64,000 nt of DNA from Paraburkholderia terricola (GTDB lineage Bacteria > Pseudomonadota > Gammaproteobacteria > Burkholderiales > Burkholderiaceae): contig NZ_FRAB01000001.1 of NCBI RefSeq assembly GCF_900142195.1, forward strand, positions 124,001 through 188,000, given 5' to 3'. A program made the position numbers and the translations under genes. The notes under the pieces were generated by a model. That model did no database searches, was not told where the DNA came from, and saw only the letters and a list, made by a program, of their open reading frames with translations. Numbering within the stretch: the stretch's first letter is position 1; every line of letters begins with the position of its first letter. Of this stretch, positions 55,801-64,000 are shown piece by piece.

Positions 55801-56320
55801 GAAGGCGCTCAAGGAAGGCAAGGAGCCGGACCTCACCGCGCCGCTCGCCGCGACCACCGAGATCAATCTGCACGCGCCGGCGATTCTGCCCGCGGACTAT
55901 TGCGGCGACGTGCAGGAGCGTCTGTCGCTGTACAAGCGCCTCGCCAACTGCGAACACAACGATTCGATCGACGGCATTCAGGAAGAACTGATCGACCGCT
56001 TCGGCAAGTTGCCGCCGCAAGCGCACGCGCTGGTGGAGACGCATCGTCTGCGGCTCGCGGCGAAGCCGTTGGGCATTTCGAAGATCGACGCGGGCGAAGC
56101 CGTGATTGGTTTGCAGTTCATCCCCAACCCGCCGGTCGACGCGATGCGGATCATCGAGATGGTGCAGAAACACAAGCACATCAAGCTCGCGGGCCAGGAC
56201 AAGCTGCGTATCGAAACGCGCAGCCCCGATCTGGCGGTACGCGTCGCGACGGTGAAGGAAACGCTGCGCGCGCTCGGCGCGCCGAGCCGCGGCACCGCGG
56301 CCCCGGTCGCCGCGCGCTGA
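52838..56320 (+). CDS. mfd: Transcription-repair coupling factor
   Basis: A 1160-residue Mfd, full length. It has the UvrB-like N-terminal part (about 1-330), the RNA polymerase interaction domain around residues 480-560 (VGDPVVHSQHGIGRYMG), a RecG-like translocase with Walker A GDVGFGKTEVALRA, DEEH box VIIDEEHRFG and TATPIPRTLGMAL, and a C-terminal TRCF domain. It removes RNA polymerase stalled at lesions and recruits UvrA. Monocistronic as far as can be seen. Confidence 0.97.
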   Translation: MPDIAASSQYSPPVALVKAGQRFVFDGTHGSSDALLIARYHLAYREKVPLLAVVCESAVDAQRLSQEIGFFAPEARVRLLPDWETLPYDSFSPHQDLVSERLATLHDLGEGRCDILLVPATTALYRMPPASFMAGYTFAFSQGERLDEARLKAQLTLAGYEHVSQVVRPGEYCVRGSLLDLFPMGSPLPYRIDLFDDQVDSIRAFDPDTQRSLYPVKDVRLLPGREFPFDEAARTAFRSRWRETFEGDPSRASIYKDIGNGVPSAGIEYYLPLFFDETATLFHYLPEGAQLAFVGDLDAAIRRFTNDTKQRYNFLSHDRDRPILEPQRLFLSDEDFFTFAKPFARLALPGNAGGGWSLPLPDLAIDRHADDPVAALRAYLETTPNRVLFAAESAGRRETLLQLLVDNHLKPVSSDSFQDWLTGDERFSLGVAPLANGFAVPLDGIAIITETELYGLLARRAGRRRQEQASNVDSMVRDLSELKVGDPVVHSQHGIGRYMGLVTMDLGEGETEFLHLEYAGDSKLYVPVAQLHVISRYSGADPESAPLHSLGSGQWEKAKRKAAQQIRDTAAELLNLYARRAAREGHAFALEPKDYVKFAESFGFEETPDQAAAIAAVIGDMTSGKPMDRLVCGDVGFGKTEVALRAAFIAVMGGKQVALLSPTTLLAEQHTQTFSDRFSDWPVRIAELSRFKSTKEVNAAIQQINEGSVDIVIGTHKLLSSDVQFKRLGLVIIDEEHRFGVRQKEALKALRAEVDVLTLTATPIPRTLGMALEGLRDFSVIATAPQKRLAIKTFVRREEDSVIREAMLRELKRGGQVYFLHNEVETIENRRQMLEALVPEARLAVAHGQMHERELERVMRDFVAQRANVLLCTTIIETGIDVPTANTILIHRADKFGLAQLHQLRGRVGRSHHQAYSYLLVHDPQGLTKQAQRRLEAIQQMEELGSGFYLAMHDLEIRGTGEVLGDKQSGEIHEIGFQLYTDMLNDAVKALKEGKEPDLTAPLAATTEINLHAPAILPADYCGDVQERLSLYKRLANCEHNDSIDGIQEELIDRFGKLPPQAHALVETHRLRLAAKPLGISKIDAGEAVIGLQFIPNPPVDAMRIIEMVQKHKHIKLAGQDKLRIETRSPDLAVRVATVKETLRALGAPSRGTAAPVAAR

Positions 56321-56471
56321 CGTCCGCTTTCGGCGCCGATCGCTCGAAGTTCGGGAATACGCGCCACGTCCCGCGTTTTTGCTCATGTTGCAACGCGCAA
56401 ACGCGCGCCGCGGCGCACGAAAGGGGCATATTTTGGGATATGATCGAAAGACTCAAATGCCGGAGTCCGTC

Positions 56472-57710
56472 ATGTCCCATGTCGCTGAATCAGCGCAGCC
56501 CTCTTCCCTATCCGCTTCCGCACAGAACGCTTCGTCGCCGGTTTCGCTTCCCTGGGTCACCCGTCTCGTGTCGATGGACACGGTCAGCCGCAACCCGAAT
56601 CTCGGCCTGATCGAAACCGTGCGCGACGAACTGCGCGCGGCCGGCATCGAAGCCACGCTCACGCACGACGCGAGCGGCAAATGGGCCAACCTGTTCGCGA
56701 CGATCCCCGCGCACGACGGCGAAACCAACGGCGGCGTGGTGCTCTCGGGTCATACGGACGTGGTGCCGGTGGACGGCCAGCAATGGGACAGCGATCCGTT
56801 CAAGCCGGAAATTCGCGGCGACAAACTGTATGGCCGCGGCACGTGCGACATGAAGGGTTTCATCGGCGCGGCGCTGGCGCTCGTGCCCGACATGCAGCGC
56901 GCGAAGCTCGCAAGGCCGATCCACCTCGCCCTCTCGTTCGATGAGGAAGTGGGCTGCGCCGGCGCGCCGCTCATGATTCAGGACCTGATGAAGCGCGGCG
57001 TGAAGCCGGACGGCTGCATCGTCGGCGAACCGACCAGCATGCGCCCGATCGTCGCGCACAAGGGCATCAACGCTTACCAGTGCTGCGTGCGCGGCCAGGC
57101 CGCGCATTCGTCGCTCACGCCGAAGGGCTTGAACGCGATCGAGTACGCCGCGCGCCTGATCTGCTACATCCGCGACATGGCCGATCAGTTCCGCGAGCAA
57201 GGTCCGTTCGACGAACTGTACGACGTGCCCTTCACCACCGCGCAGACCAGCACGATCGTCGGCGGCAATGCGATCAACACCGTGCCGGCCGAATGCAAAT
57301 TCCAGTTCGAATTCCGCAACCTGCCCACGCTCGATCCCGAACCGATCTTCGCGCGCATCGATCAGTACGCGCGCGAAACGCTGCTGCCGAAGATGCTGCG
57401 CGAGCATCCGTCGGCGGCCATCGAGATCACCAGGATCGCCGCGGCGCCGGGGCTCGATTCATCGGAACAGGCGGCGATCACGCAACTCGTGCGCGCCCTG
57501 ACCGCCGATCAGGACAAACGCAAGGTCGCGTACGGCACCGAAGCCGGTCTGTTTTCGCTGGCGGGCATTCCGAGCATCGTATGCGGCCCCGGCGACATCC
57601 AGCAGGCGCACAAGGCCAACGAATTCGTCGCGCTCGATCAGCTCGTGGCATGCGAGCGCTTCCTGCACAAGTTCATTCACAGCATGTCGGTCGAGGCGCA
57701 CGCACACTGA
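56472..57710 (+). CDS. argE: Acetylornithine deacetylase
   Basis: A 412-residue M20-family metallohydrolase that converts N-acetylornithine to ornithine and acetate in arginine synthesis. Metal-binding segments are VVLSGHTDVVPVDGQQW and LYGRGTCDMKGFIGAAL, with catalytic glutamates in FDEEVGCAGA; the dimerisation domain is typical (RGQAAHSSLTPKGLNAI). I chose the ATG at 56472, with GGAG before it; ATGs at 56457 and 56379 are alternatives. Other M20 amino-acylases are possible, but the overall sequence fits ArgE. Confidence 0.9.
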   Translation: MSHVAESAQPSSLSASAQNASSPVSLPWVTRLVSMDTVSRNPNLGLIETVRDELRAAGIEATLTHDASGKWANLFATIPAHDGETNGGVVLSGHTDVVPVDGQQWDSDPFKPEIRGDKLYGRGTCDMKGFIGAALALVPDMQRAKLARPIHLALSFDEEVGCAGAPLMIQDLMKRGVKPDGCIVGEPTSMRPIVAHKGINAYQCCVRGQAAHSSLTPKGLNAIEYAARLICYIRDMADQFREQGPFDELYDVPFTTAQTSTIVGGNAINTVPAECKFQFEFRNLPTLDPEPIFARIDQYARETLLPKMLREHPSAAIEITRIAAAPGLDSSEQAAITQLVRALTADQDKRKVAYGTEAGLFSLAGIPSIVCGPGDIQQAHKANEFVALDQLVACERFLHKFIHSMSVEAHAH

Positions 57711-57766
57711 AACCGTCCGCCGCCACGCACCGTTTCACCCATACCAAACGAACGAGCGCCCCCGCC

Positions 57767-58801
57767 ATGTCCACCGCCACGCCACTGCATACCGACCACA
57801 CGATCGACGGCGAGCCGATCCCCACGCTCGACGACATCGCGACGCAACACTTCGCGTTGACGCCGTGGGTCGCGCGAACGCCGGTGTTCGACAGGCTCGA
57901 CTTTCCGTCGATGGAAGGCACGGTGGTGAACTTCAAGTTCGAGCTGCTGCAAGCGGGCGGCAGCTTCAAGGCGCGCGGCGCGTTCACCAACCTGCTGGCA
58001 CTCGACGAAGCGCAACGCAGCGCGGGCGTGACCTGCGTGTCGGGCGGCAATCACGCGGTGGCGGTGGCGTATGCGGCCATGCGTCTTGGCATCGGCGCGA
58101 AGGTCGTGCTGTTTCGCGCGGCGAACCCGGCGCGCGTGGCATTGTGCCGGCAGTATCGCGCCGAGATCGTGTTCGCGGAAAACATCGCCGAGGCGTTCGA
58201 ACTGGTGCGCCGTATCGAGGCCGAGGAAGGCCGCTATTTCGTGCATCCGTTCAACGGTTATCGCACCGTGCTGGGCTCGGCCACGCTCGGCTATGAATGG
58301 GTCACGCAAACGCCCGACCTCGAAGCGGTGATCCTGCCGATCGGCGGCGGCGGTCTCGCCGCGGGCGTCGCCACGGCCATGCGGCTCGCGAATCCGCGCG
58401 TGCATGTGTACGGCGTCGAACCCGAGGGCGCGGATGTGATGGGCAGGAGTTTTGCGGCCAATCACACGGTCAAGATGGGCCAGATGCACGGCATCGCCGA
58501 TTCGCTGATGTCGCCGCATACCGAGGAATACAGCTACGAGTTGTGCCGCCGTCATATCGACGATCTCGTCACCGTTTCCGACGACCAGTTGCGCGCGGCC
58601 ATGCTGACCTTGTTCGGTCAACTCAAGCTGGCTGTGGAGCCCGCCTGCGCCGCCGCCACGGCGGGCTTGCTCGGACCGCTACGCGAAAAGCTGCAAGGCA
58701 AACGGGTGGGCGTGCTGCTGTGCGGCACCAACACCGATCCGGTCAGTTTTGCCGCGCATATCGAACGCGCCCGCCACGGCGAGTCACAGTTTCCGGGCTA
58801 A
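57767..58801 (+). CDS. Threonine/serine dehydratase-like PLP enzyme
   Basis: A 344-residue fold-type II PLP enzyme. The lysine that binds PLP is in LQAGGSFKARGAFTNLL; the phosphate loop is PIGGGGLAAGVATA and SGGNHAVAVAYAA precedes it. It resembles catabolic threonine dehydratase and serine racemase; it has no C-terminal ACT domain, so it is not the feedback-regulated IlvA. It probably deaminates threonine or serine, or a hydroxyamino acid such as hydroxyaspartate. It follows argE after 56 bp, possibly the same transcript. Confidence 0.85.
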   Translation: MSTATPLHTDHTIDGEPIPTLDDIATQHFALTPWVARTPVFDRLDFPSMEGTVVNFKFELLQAGGSFKARGAFTNLLALDEAQRSAGVTCVSGGNHAVAVAYAAMRLGIGAKVVLFRAANPARVALCRQYRAEIVFAENIAEAFELVRRIEAEEGRYFVHPFNGYRTVLGSATLGYEWVTQTPDLEAVILPIGGGGLAAGVATAMRLANPRVHVYGVEPEGADVMGRSFAANHTVKMGQMHGIADSLMSPHTEEYSYELCRRHIDDLVTVSDDQLRAAMLTLFGQLKLAVEPACAAATAGLLGPLREKLQGKRVGVLLCGTNTDPVSFAAHIERARHGESQFPG

Positions 58802-58890
58802 AGACCGCGCCTCGTTTTCCCTGCCCGAAGCACTCGCCTATTCGTCCGACGTTGGTATGATTCGTTTATCGATTCTCGGGAGGAACCTCA

Positions 58891-59337
58891 ATGAGCATGG
58901 TCAAGGAATTCAAAGAATTCGCCCTCAAGGGCAACGTGGTGGATCTGGCAGTCGGCGTGATCATCGGCGGCGCGTTTTCCACCATCGTCAATTCCGTTGT
59001 TAAAGACCTGATCATGCCGGTTGTCGGCGTCGCCACCGGCGGCCTCGATTTCTCCAACAAGTTCATTCGCCTCGGCGATATTCCGCCCAGCTTCAAGGGC
59101 AGCCCCGAGTCGTATAAAGATCTGCAGACGGCAGGCGTCGCGGTGTTCGGCTACGGCTCGTTCATTACCGTGGCCATCAACTTCGTCATTCTCGCGTTCA
59201 TCATTTTCCTGATGGTCAAGTTCATCAACAATCTGCGCAGGCCGGCCGAGGACGCAGCGGCAGAGCCGCCGCCCCCGCCGGAAGACGTGCTGCTGCTGCG
59301 TGAAATCCGCGATTCACTGAAGAACTCGCCGCGCTAG
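58891..59337 (+). CDS. mscL: Large-conductance mechanosensitive channel
   Basis: A 148-residue channel protein that forms pentamers and releases solutes under hypoosmotic stress. It has the N-terminal amphipathic helix and TM1 ([20 protein letters not shown]), a periplasmic loop, TM2 ([20 protein letters not shown]) and a charged cytoplasmic helix after a proline-rich linker ([19 protein letters not shown]). AGGAA precedes the ATG. A strong terminator follows. Confidence 0.97.
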   Translation: MSMVKEFKEFALKGNVVDLAVGVIIGGAFSTIVNSVVKDLIMPVVGVATGGLDFSNKFIRLGDIPPSFKGSPESYKDLQTAGVAVFGYGSFITVAINFVILAFIIFLMVKFINNLRRPAEDAAAEPPPPPEDVLLLREIRDSLKNSPR

Positions 59338-59368
59338 GCCGCGAACCCGCGGATCGGGCGGCGCCAAT

Positions 59369-59407
59369 AAAAAGGCCTGTTGCGATTTGTCGCAACAGGC
59401 CTTTTTT
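59369..59407. terminator. Bidirectional intrinsic terminator
   Basis: A perfect 17-bp stem (AAAAAGGCCTGTTGCGA with its complement, loop TTTG) with A and T runs at both ends, between mscL (plus) and the hybrid kinase (minus). Confidence 0.93.
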
Positions 59408-59446
59408 CACGCTGTCCACTTTCATGCCGGGCGCTACGCGCAACCC

Positions 59447-61420
59447 CTAAGCGCCTTGCTGCGCCTTTCGGTTCACCGCGCCCTCGATCATCGTCTCCAA
59501 CTGGCCGAAATTAACGGGCTTCGTCAGATGGGAAGTGAAGCCGGCGCTCAAGCAACGACGCACGTCTTCATCCGTGCCGAAGCCGGTCAACGCGACCGCC
59601 GGCGCATCCGAATGCTCGCGGAACGCCTTGATGAAATCGAGGCCGGTGCCGTCGGGCAAGCCCACGTCGCTGACAACCAGATCGAAGCGCTGCAACTGTG
59701 TGGCGGCCAACGCATCGTCCACGCGGCCGACCGTCGTGACTTCGTGGCCGAGGCTGCGAATCAGTTGCGCCATCACCTCGGCGGTATCCACGTGGTCCTC
59801 GATCAGCAAGATGTTCAGCAGGCCGGCCGCATGCACTTCGTCAGGCACGGCGACGGACGGCGTGCCGGCCGGCGCAGCGGCGGTCGGCAGCGTGATCGTG
59901 AAGGTCGCGCCGCAATGCGCGCCGGGGCTCTGCGCGGTGACGGTGCCGCCGTGCACATCGGTCAACGCCTTCGTGATCGCGAGACCGAGGCCCAGGCCGC
60001 CGAATTGCCGTGTCATGTTCTGGTCGCCCTGCTCGAACGCGTTGAAGAGCTTGCCGATCTGTTCCGGCTCGATGCCGATGCCCGTGTCTTCGACCGATAT
60101 CTGCACCTGCATGCGTTCGTCGCGCGTGCGCACGTAAATGTGGCCGCCATCGGGCGTGAACTTGGCGGCGTTGCGGATCAGGTTCCATAGCATCTGCTGC
60201 AAGCGCGCGCGATCGGCCAGCACGTAATGGTGCTTCGCGTTCTTGTGCACGTGCACGTCCTGCTGCTTGACCTGGATCTCGCTGCGGAAAAGTTCGAGCA
60301 CGCTGTCCATCACGTCGTGCACGTCGACGGTTTCCAGCGACAGACGCAGCTTGCCGTTCGCCACGCGCGTGAGATCGAGCAGGTCGTCGATCAGCCGCGC
60401 CTCCAGCTCGACGTTGCGGCGAATCATGCGCACGCTCGCACGCGCCTGATCGGGCAGATCGGGAATCATCTCCAGCACGCTCGCGCCCGCCAATACCGGC
60501 GTGAGCGGCGTGCGCAACTCATGCGAGAGCATCGCCAGAAAACGGTCCTTGGCGCGGTTCGCTTCCTCGGCGATCTGACGGGCAGCCTGCTCCGAGGCAA
60601 GCAGGCGTTCGCGCTCCTCGATCGCCTCGCGCTGCGAATGAATGTCCGTGCAACTGCCGAACCATTTGCTGACCTTGCCCTCGGCGTCGCGCATCGCCAC
60701 CACGCGCGCGTCGAACCAGCGGTATTCGCCGTCGTGGCGGCGGATCCGCAGTTCGTGCTGGTAGTCGCCCGCGTTGTTCGCCACCGTGTTGAGCCACGTG
60801 CGGCGGATTTCCTCGCGGTCGTCCGGATGCACGGCATCCAGCCACGCGAGGCCGTGTGAGCTGTTGTCGGGCAAGCCGGTGTAGTCGAACCACTGCTTCG
60901 AGAGAAAGTCGCAGTCGCCCGTGGCGTTGCAGGTCAGCACCAGATGCGGCAGCGTCTCCGACAAGGTGCGGTAATGCTGTTCGCGGTCGCGCAACAGCAA
61001 GGCTTCGTCCGACGCTTTTTGCAAACGCACTTGCGACAGCACGCGCTCGACCGCCTCGGGCAGGTAATTGAGGTATTCGCCGGATTTGGGCACGACGTCG
61101 GAGACGCCCGCGCGCAGCGCTTCGATCACGCGCGATTCGTCGGTGAAGCCGGTCACCAGAATGGCGGGAATCCGCACGCCTTCGGCGCGCAAGCGGCGAA
61201 AGAAGTCGAGTCCGGTTTCCGGTCCGCTGAGCTGATAGTCGAGCACCAGCAAATCGGGGCCGCCCGCGCCGAGCCGCTCGTGGGCCGCCTCGACGCTGGC
61301 GCAGATCGCTACCCGGCAGCCGGCGCGCTCCAGCGACTTGCGCGCGAGCCGCAAAATGCCTTCGTCGTCGTCGACGACCAGCACATAGGCGGCGGGCAGC
61401 GTGGACACGTCTTCGATCAT
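59447..61420 (-). CDS. Hybrid sensor histidine kinase/response regulator (REC-PAS-HK-REC)
   Basis: A 657-residue soluble protein without membrane helices. It has an N-terminal receiver (YVLVVDDDEGILRLARKSLE, aspartate in LLVLDYQLSG), a PAS domain (about 155-275), HisKA with histidine in AMLSHELRTPLTPVLAG, an HATPase domain (GLGLGLAITKALTDVHGGTV) and a C-terminal receiver (ILLIEDHVDTAEVMAQLIRS, aspartate in LVVSDVGLPDGTG). It may take input by phosphotransfer at the N-terminal receiver. It is the last of three signalling genes; the gap upstream has three 11-bp direct repeats. Confidence 0.92.
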   Translation of the reverse strand: MIEDVSTLPAAYVLVVDDDEGILRLARKSLERAGCRVAICASVEAAHERLGAGGPDLLVLDYQLSGPETGLDFFRRLRAEGVRIPAILVTGFTDESRVIEALRAGVSDVVPKSGEYLNYLPEAVERVLSQVRLQKASDEALLLRDREQHYRTLSETLPHLVLTCNATGDCDFLSKQWFDYTGLPDNSSHGLAWLDAVHPDDREEIRRTWLNTVANNAGDYQHELRIRRHDGEYRWFDARVVAMRDAEGKVSKWFGSCTDIHSQREAIEERERLLASEQAARQIAEEANRAKDRFLAMLSHELRTPLTPVLAGASVLEMIPDLPDQARASVRMIRRNVELEARLIDDLLDLTRVANGKLRLSLETVDVHDVMDSVLELFRSEIQVKQQDVHVHKNAKHHYVLADRARLQQMLWNLIRNAAKFTPDGGHIYVRTRDERMQVQISVEDTGIGIEPEQIGKLFNAFEQGDQNMTRQFGGLGLGLAITKALTDVHGGTVTAQSPGAHCGATFTITLPTAAAPAGTPSVAVPDEVHAAGLLNILLIEDHVDTAEVMAQLIRSLGHEVTTVGRVDDALAATQLQRFDLVVSDVGLPDGTGLDFIKAFREHSDAPAVALTGFGTDEDVRRCLSAGFTSHLTKPVNFGQLETMIEGAVNRKAQQGA

Positions 61421-61464
61421 GCGAATCTTCTTTTAGGCTAGGTCTGGTGGTTATGTTGTCACGA

Positions 61465-61497
61465 GCGACTTTCGGGTGACTTTCAGGTGACTTCCAG
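61465..61497 (-). repeat. Three 11-bp direct repeats upstream of the hybrid kinase
   Basis: Units gcgactttcgg, gtgactttcag and gtgacttccag follow without gap, ending 45 bp before the hybrid kinase start. One unit per helical turn suggests cooperative binding of a regulator. Confidence 0.55.
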
Positions 61498-61529
61498 CGG
61501 CGGCTGTGCGGCTTCACATGAACGTTACC

Positions 61530-62045
61530 TCAAGGCACCGCGAAACGATGGCCCGGCGGCAGCTTGACGACCTGCAGGAAGAAGCCGAGCCGGCGCACGG
61601 CTTCGATGAACGCGTCATATTCGACCGGCTTGGTGATGTACACGTTGCAGCCCAGCTCGTAGCACCTGGCGATTTCGCGCGGGTCGTCGGTGGTGGTCAG
61701 GACGATCACCGGCACCGCGGCGGTCCGCGGCGACTCTTTCAGACGCCGCAAGACTTCGAAGCCGTCCACTCGCGGCATCTTCAGGTCGAGCAGCACGACG
61801 AAATTCGTCAGATCGTCGCGCGACGGATAAGCGCTCGCCGCGGGCTCGGAGGCGCCGCCGCCCGCGCCGCTGGCAGCGGCCTCGGCCGGCGCGGGGCCGA
61901 AAAAGTAATCGAGTGCCTGCTGGCCGTCGCGAAAGCGCAGGAATCCGTTCGAAACGCCGGCACGGCGCAGATTGCGCTCGACGAGCGTGGCATGGCCGTC
62001 GTCATCCTCGATCAGCACGATGCCGACCGTTTCCCCGTGACTCAT
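61530..62045 (-). CDS. Single-domain response regulator (Rcp-like)
   Basis: A 171-residue receiver without output domain. Acidic residues are in VGIVLIEDDDGHATLVERNL, the phosphoacceptor aspartate in FVVLLDLKMPRVDGFEVLR, and the lysine in NVYITKPVEYDAF. It resembles Rcp1-type regulators that work with phytochrome-like kinases. An Ala/Gly/Ser-rich insertion of about 25 residues (positions about 52-76) separates helix 2 from strand 3, longer than usual. It probably passes phosphate between the flanking kinases. Confidence 0.9.
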   Translation of the reverse strand: MSHGETVGIVLIEDDDGHATLVERNLRRAGVSNGFLRFRDGQQALDYFFGPAPAEAAASGAGGGASEPAASAYPSRDDLTNFVVLLDLKMPRVDGFEVLRRLKESPRTAAVPVIVLTTTDDPREIARCYELGCNVYITKPVEYDAFIEAVRRLGFFLQVVKLPPGHRFAVP

Positions 62046-62123
62046 ACGCCCTCCGTGCTAACGATCCGTATCTATGTTCATGGCGTTTCCGCGGTGTGTC
62101 CCGTTGCCGCGACCCGTCTCGCA

Positions 62124-63734
62124 TCAGGCGCGCGCGGGCTGCTCGGGCAACACGACGAAGAAGGTCGACCCCGCGCCTTCCGCCGACTCCACCCACACGC
62201 GCCCGCCGTGCCGCTCCACCATGCGCCGCACCACCGCGAGACCGATGCCGTCGCCGTTCGCGACGTCGCCGTGCAGACGCTGAAACGCGCGGAACACCTT
62301 CGACATATACGCGGCCGGAATGCCGAGGCCGTTATCGCGCACGTAGTAAGTGCGCATGCGCACCGCGCGCGGGTCGGTCGCATCGACCGGATCGGGCTCC
62401 AGCGCACCGATCTCGATGCGCCCGGTGCGCGCCGGGTCGAGGTAGTTGAGCGCGTTGCCGATCAGGTTGCTGAATATCTGTTCGATCGCCGTCGGGTCGC
62501 CCCACACGGGCGGCAACTCGCGCACGGTGACCGACGCCGCGCGCTGACCGATCGCGCCTTCCAGCGCATCCACCACCCGGCCCACCACGCGGCCGACGCT
62601 CACCCGCTGCCAATGGTATTCGAGCCGGCCGGCGCGCGAAATCCGCAACAGCGCGTCGATGATCGCCGCGGCCCGCGTCACCGCGGTGCGCAGATATTGC
62701 AAGGACTCGCGCACGTCCCCTTTCAGAGTATGCGCCATGCGCCGATGCTCGGCTTCCGGCAAGCCGGCGGCATCGACGATGCTGTCCAGCTCGTCGCACG
62801 ACACCTGAAGTTCCTTCGAAAAGCCTTGCAGATTCACCAGCGGCGAGCGCAGATCGTGCGACACGCTGTAGATGAACATTTCGTTGTCTTGCGTCTCCTG
62901 GCGCAATTCCTCGTTGACCACCGCAAGTTCCTTCGCGCGCGCCTCGAGCCGCGCCTTCAGCGTGGCCTGTTGCACGTCGGCCTCGGCGAGACGCGCGCCT
63001 GTCTCGTGCAGCACCGTGTCGAGCGCGGCGATTTCGTCGTTGCCCGACAGCGGCGCGGCGAGCGGCCGCCCGTTGCCCAGACGCTCGGCGTTATCGGTCA
63101 ACACTTCCAGCCGCCGGCCGATGTTGCGCGCGAACACCACCGCCGTGGCCGCCCAGATCAGCATCGAACCCAGCACCGCCGCGATCAGCGCGTATTGCTG
63201 GCGCTCGCGCCGCCGCGCGAGCGCCGCGCCGCGTTCGGCGTCGAGCCGCGACGCCTCGTTGCCGAACGCGGCAAGCTCGTCGCGAAACACCGCGACCTGG
63301 CGCGGCAGCGCGCCGGTTTCGAGCGCCGCGAACGAAGCCACGCCGCGCCCCTCGTGCAGCGCCTGCGAGATCATCACGGCCTGGGCGCGATAGGCGTCGA
63401 CCGCCTGCCGCATCTTGCGTACTCGCTCGACCTGCTGCGGCGTGCCGCCGACCAGCGCGTCGAGTTTCTGAAGACGGTCGCCGAGATCGATCCATACCGT
63501 ATGCCGGTCGATGAACGACGGATCGCCGACCGCCATGCCGGTGCGCACGCGCGCGGCCTGACGCAGCAACGGATCGACGAGGGCCGACGACTGATAAAGG
63601 ATCTGCTTGCTGTTGGCGACCCATCGCGCGGCCTGCGCCGTCTCTTCCTGGGTATCGAAGACGAAGCCGAGAAGCGCCAGTTCGACCACGCTCGGCACCG
63701 CAATCAGCAGCAGCCCCTTGGTGAATAGTTTCAT
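62124..63734 (-). CDS. CHASE3/HAMP sensor histidine kinase
   Basis: A 536-residue membrane kinase. An N-terminal helix (GLLLIAVPSVVELALLGFVF), a periplasmic helical CHASE3-like domain (about 30-180), a second helix (ALIAAVLGSMLIWAATAVVF), HAMP, a coiled coil, then HisKA with histidine in FIYSVSHDLRSPLVNLQGFS and HATPase (GDGIGLAVVRRMVERHGGRV). The HisKA sequence is of the phytochrome-kinase type. First gene of the three-gene signalling set, 78 bp before the receiver. Signal unknown. Confidence 0.92.
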   Translation of the reverse strand: MKLFTKGLLLIAVPSVVELALLGFVFDTQEETAQAARWVANSKQILYQSSALVDPLLRQAARVRTGMAVGDPSFIDRHTVWIDLGDRLQKLDALVGGTPQQVERVRKMRQAVDAYRAQAVMISQALHEGRGVASFAALETGALPRQVAVFRDELAAFGNEASRLDAERGAALARRRERQQYALIAAVLGSMLIWAATAVVFARNIGRRLEVLTDNAERLGNGRPLAAPLSGNDEIAALDTVLHETGARLAEADVQQATLKARLEARAKELAVVNEELRQETQDNEMFIYSVSHDLRSPLVNLQGFSKELQVSCDELDSIVDAAGLPEAEHRRMAHTLKGDVRESLQYLRTAVTRAAAIIDALLRISRAGRLEYHWQRVSVGRVVGRVVDALEGAIGQRAASVTVRELPPVWGDPTAIEQIFSNLIGNALNYLDPARTGRIEIGALEPDPVDATDPRAVRMRTYYVRDNGLGIPAAYMSKVFRAFQRLHGDVANGDGIGLAVVRRMVERHGGRVWVESAEGAGSTFFVVLPEQPARA

Positions 63735-64000
63735 GTTCGCCCGAAGGGTCGCGAAGGGTCATTCAAGCCGCGGCAACTCAGGAGGACCGGTCGCGCCCGC
63801 CAGAGCGGCGAGTGCGACGCGGCCGGACGGGCCATTATCGGCGTGATTTAGAGATATTTCAACGTAGCCGCAAGAGGCGCCCGGCCCACACAAAAACGAC
63901 TTTTTTATTGGTGTGAGATGTTTTTTCGGCGCCTCGTGCGTCTATGATGGAAACAGATGTGCTGGGAAGCGAAAGCGCGCGGCGAGGCGGTTCGGCATGA
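63735..64000. other. Region upstream of the CHASE3 kinase, to window end
   Basis: About 265 bp with a short direct repeat (GCGAAGGGTC-like units at 63740-63761) and an AT-rich stretch near 63890-63925 that could hold promoters. No gene with support; the ATG at the last bases may begin one outside the window. Confidence 0.4.

Noticed and set aside
1..64000. CRISPR arrays, prophage, IS elements or integrase-tRNA junctions
   Set aside because: No regularly spaced repeats, transposase, integrase or phage structural genes were found; both tRNA genes have undisturbed surroundings.

Overview
This 64-kb window is high-GC chromosomal DNA from a betaproteobacterium of the Burkholderia group, most likely Paraburkholderia or a close relative. 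The assignment rests on gene order (tig-clpP-clpX-lon-hupB followed by tRNA-Val), the ahpC-ahpD pair, the ispD-ispF pair, the ompR-envZ type system and overall codon use. I see no phage, IS element, CRISPR array or rRNA operon. Most of the window is chromosomal housekeeping and energy metabolism.

Layout. 1-3.6 kb: end of a sugar-type catabolic operon (short-chain dehydrogenase, MFS symporter, transketolase split into two subunits). 3.7-5.3 kb: a chemoreceptor on the minus strand. 5.7-13.5 kb: a malonate decarboxylase operon (mdcABCDE, madLM, mdcH) with a LysR regulator; the prosthetic-group transferase gene mdcG is absent. 13.8-28 kb: a nitrate respiration island: a small membrane protein, narK, narGHJI, a parvulin-type isomerase, a SirB-family protein, narXL, nnrS and two tiny ORFs. 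hemN (28.1-29.5 kb) follows on the minus strand. FNR-like boxes lie upstream of narK, narX and, more weakly, hemN, so these genes look like one low-oxygen regulon.

30-31 kb holds a DUF488 gene and a uracil-DNA glycosylase-family gene broken by a frameshift. 31.2-38.3 kb is the protein quality control block on the minus strand (tig, clpP, clpX, lon, hupB, tRNA-Val), with good intrinsic terminators. 38.7-47.7 kb is mixed: glycerate kinase, a MarR regulator, a DUF3999 gene preceded by the decayed tail of its usual DUF2339 partner, tRNA-Leu, a squalene/phytoene synthase-like protein without the usual first aspartate motif, and a DUF1800-DUF1501 exported pair with a small secreted protein nearby.

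47.9-59.3 kb: OmpR-EnvZ type two-component system, AhpC-AhpD peroxide defence, ispD-ispF, mfd, argE, a threonine dehydratase and mscL. 59.4-63.7 kb: three minus-strand signalling genes (CHASE3-type histidine kinase, single-domain receiver, hybrid kinase) with no DNA-binding output. A 43-bp near-palindromic repeat occurs twice in tandem near the left end and once, inverted, between ompR and envZ.

The least explained items are the dispersed repeat, the nar-linked small membrane protein and parvulin, the DUF1800/DUF1501 pair, the output-less phosphorelay with 11-bp direct repeats upstream, and three strong intergenic hairpins. I found no clearly new defence or mobile system.
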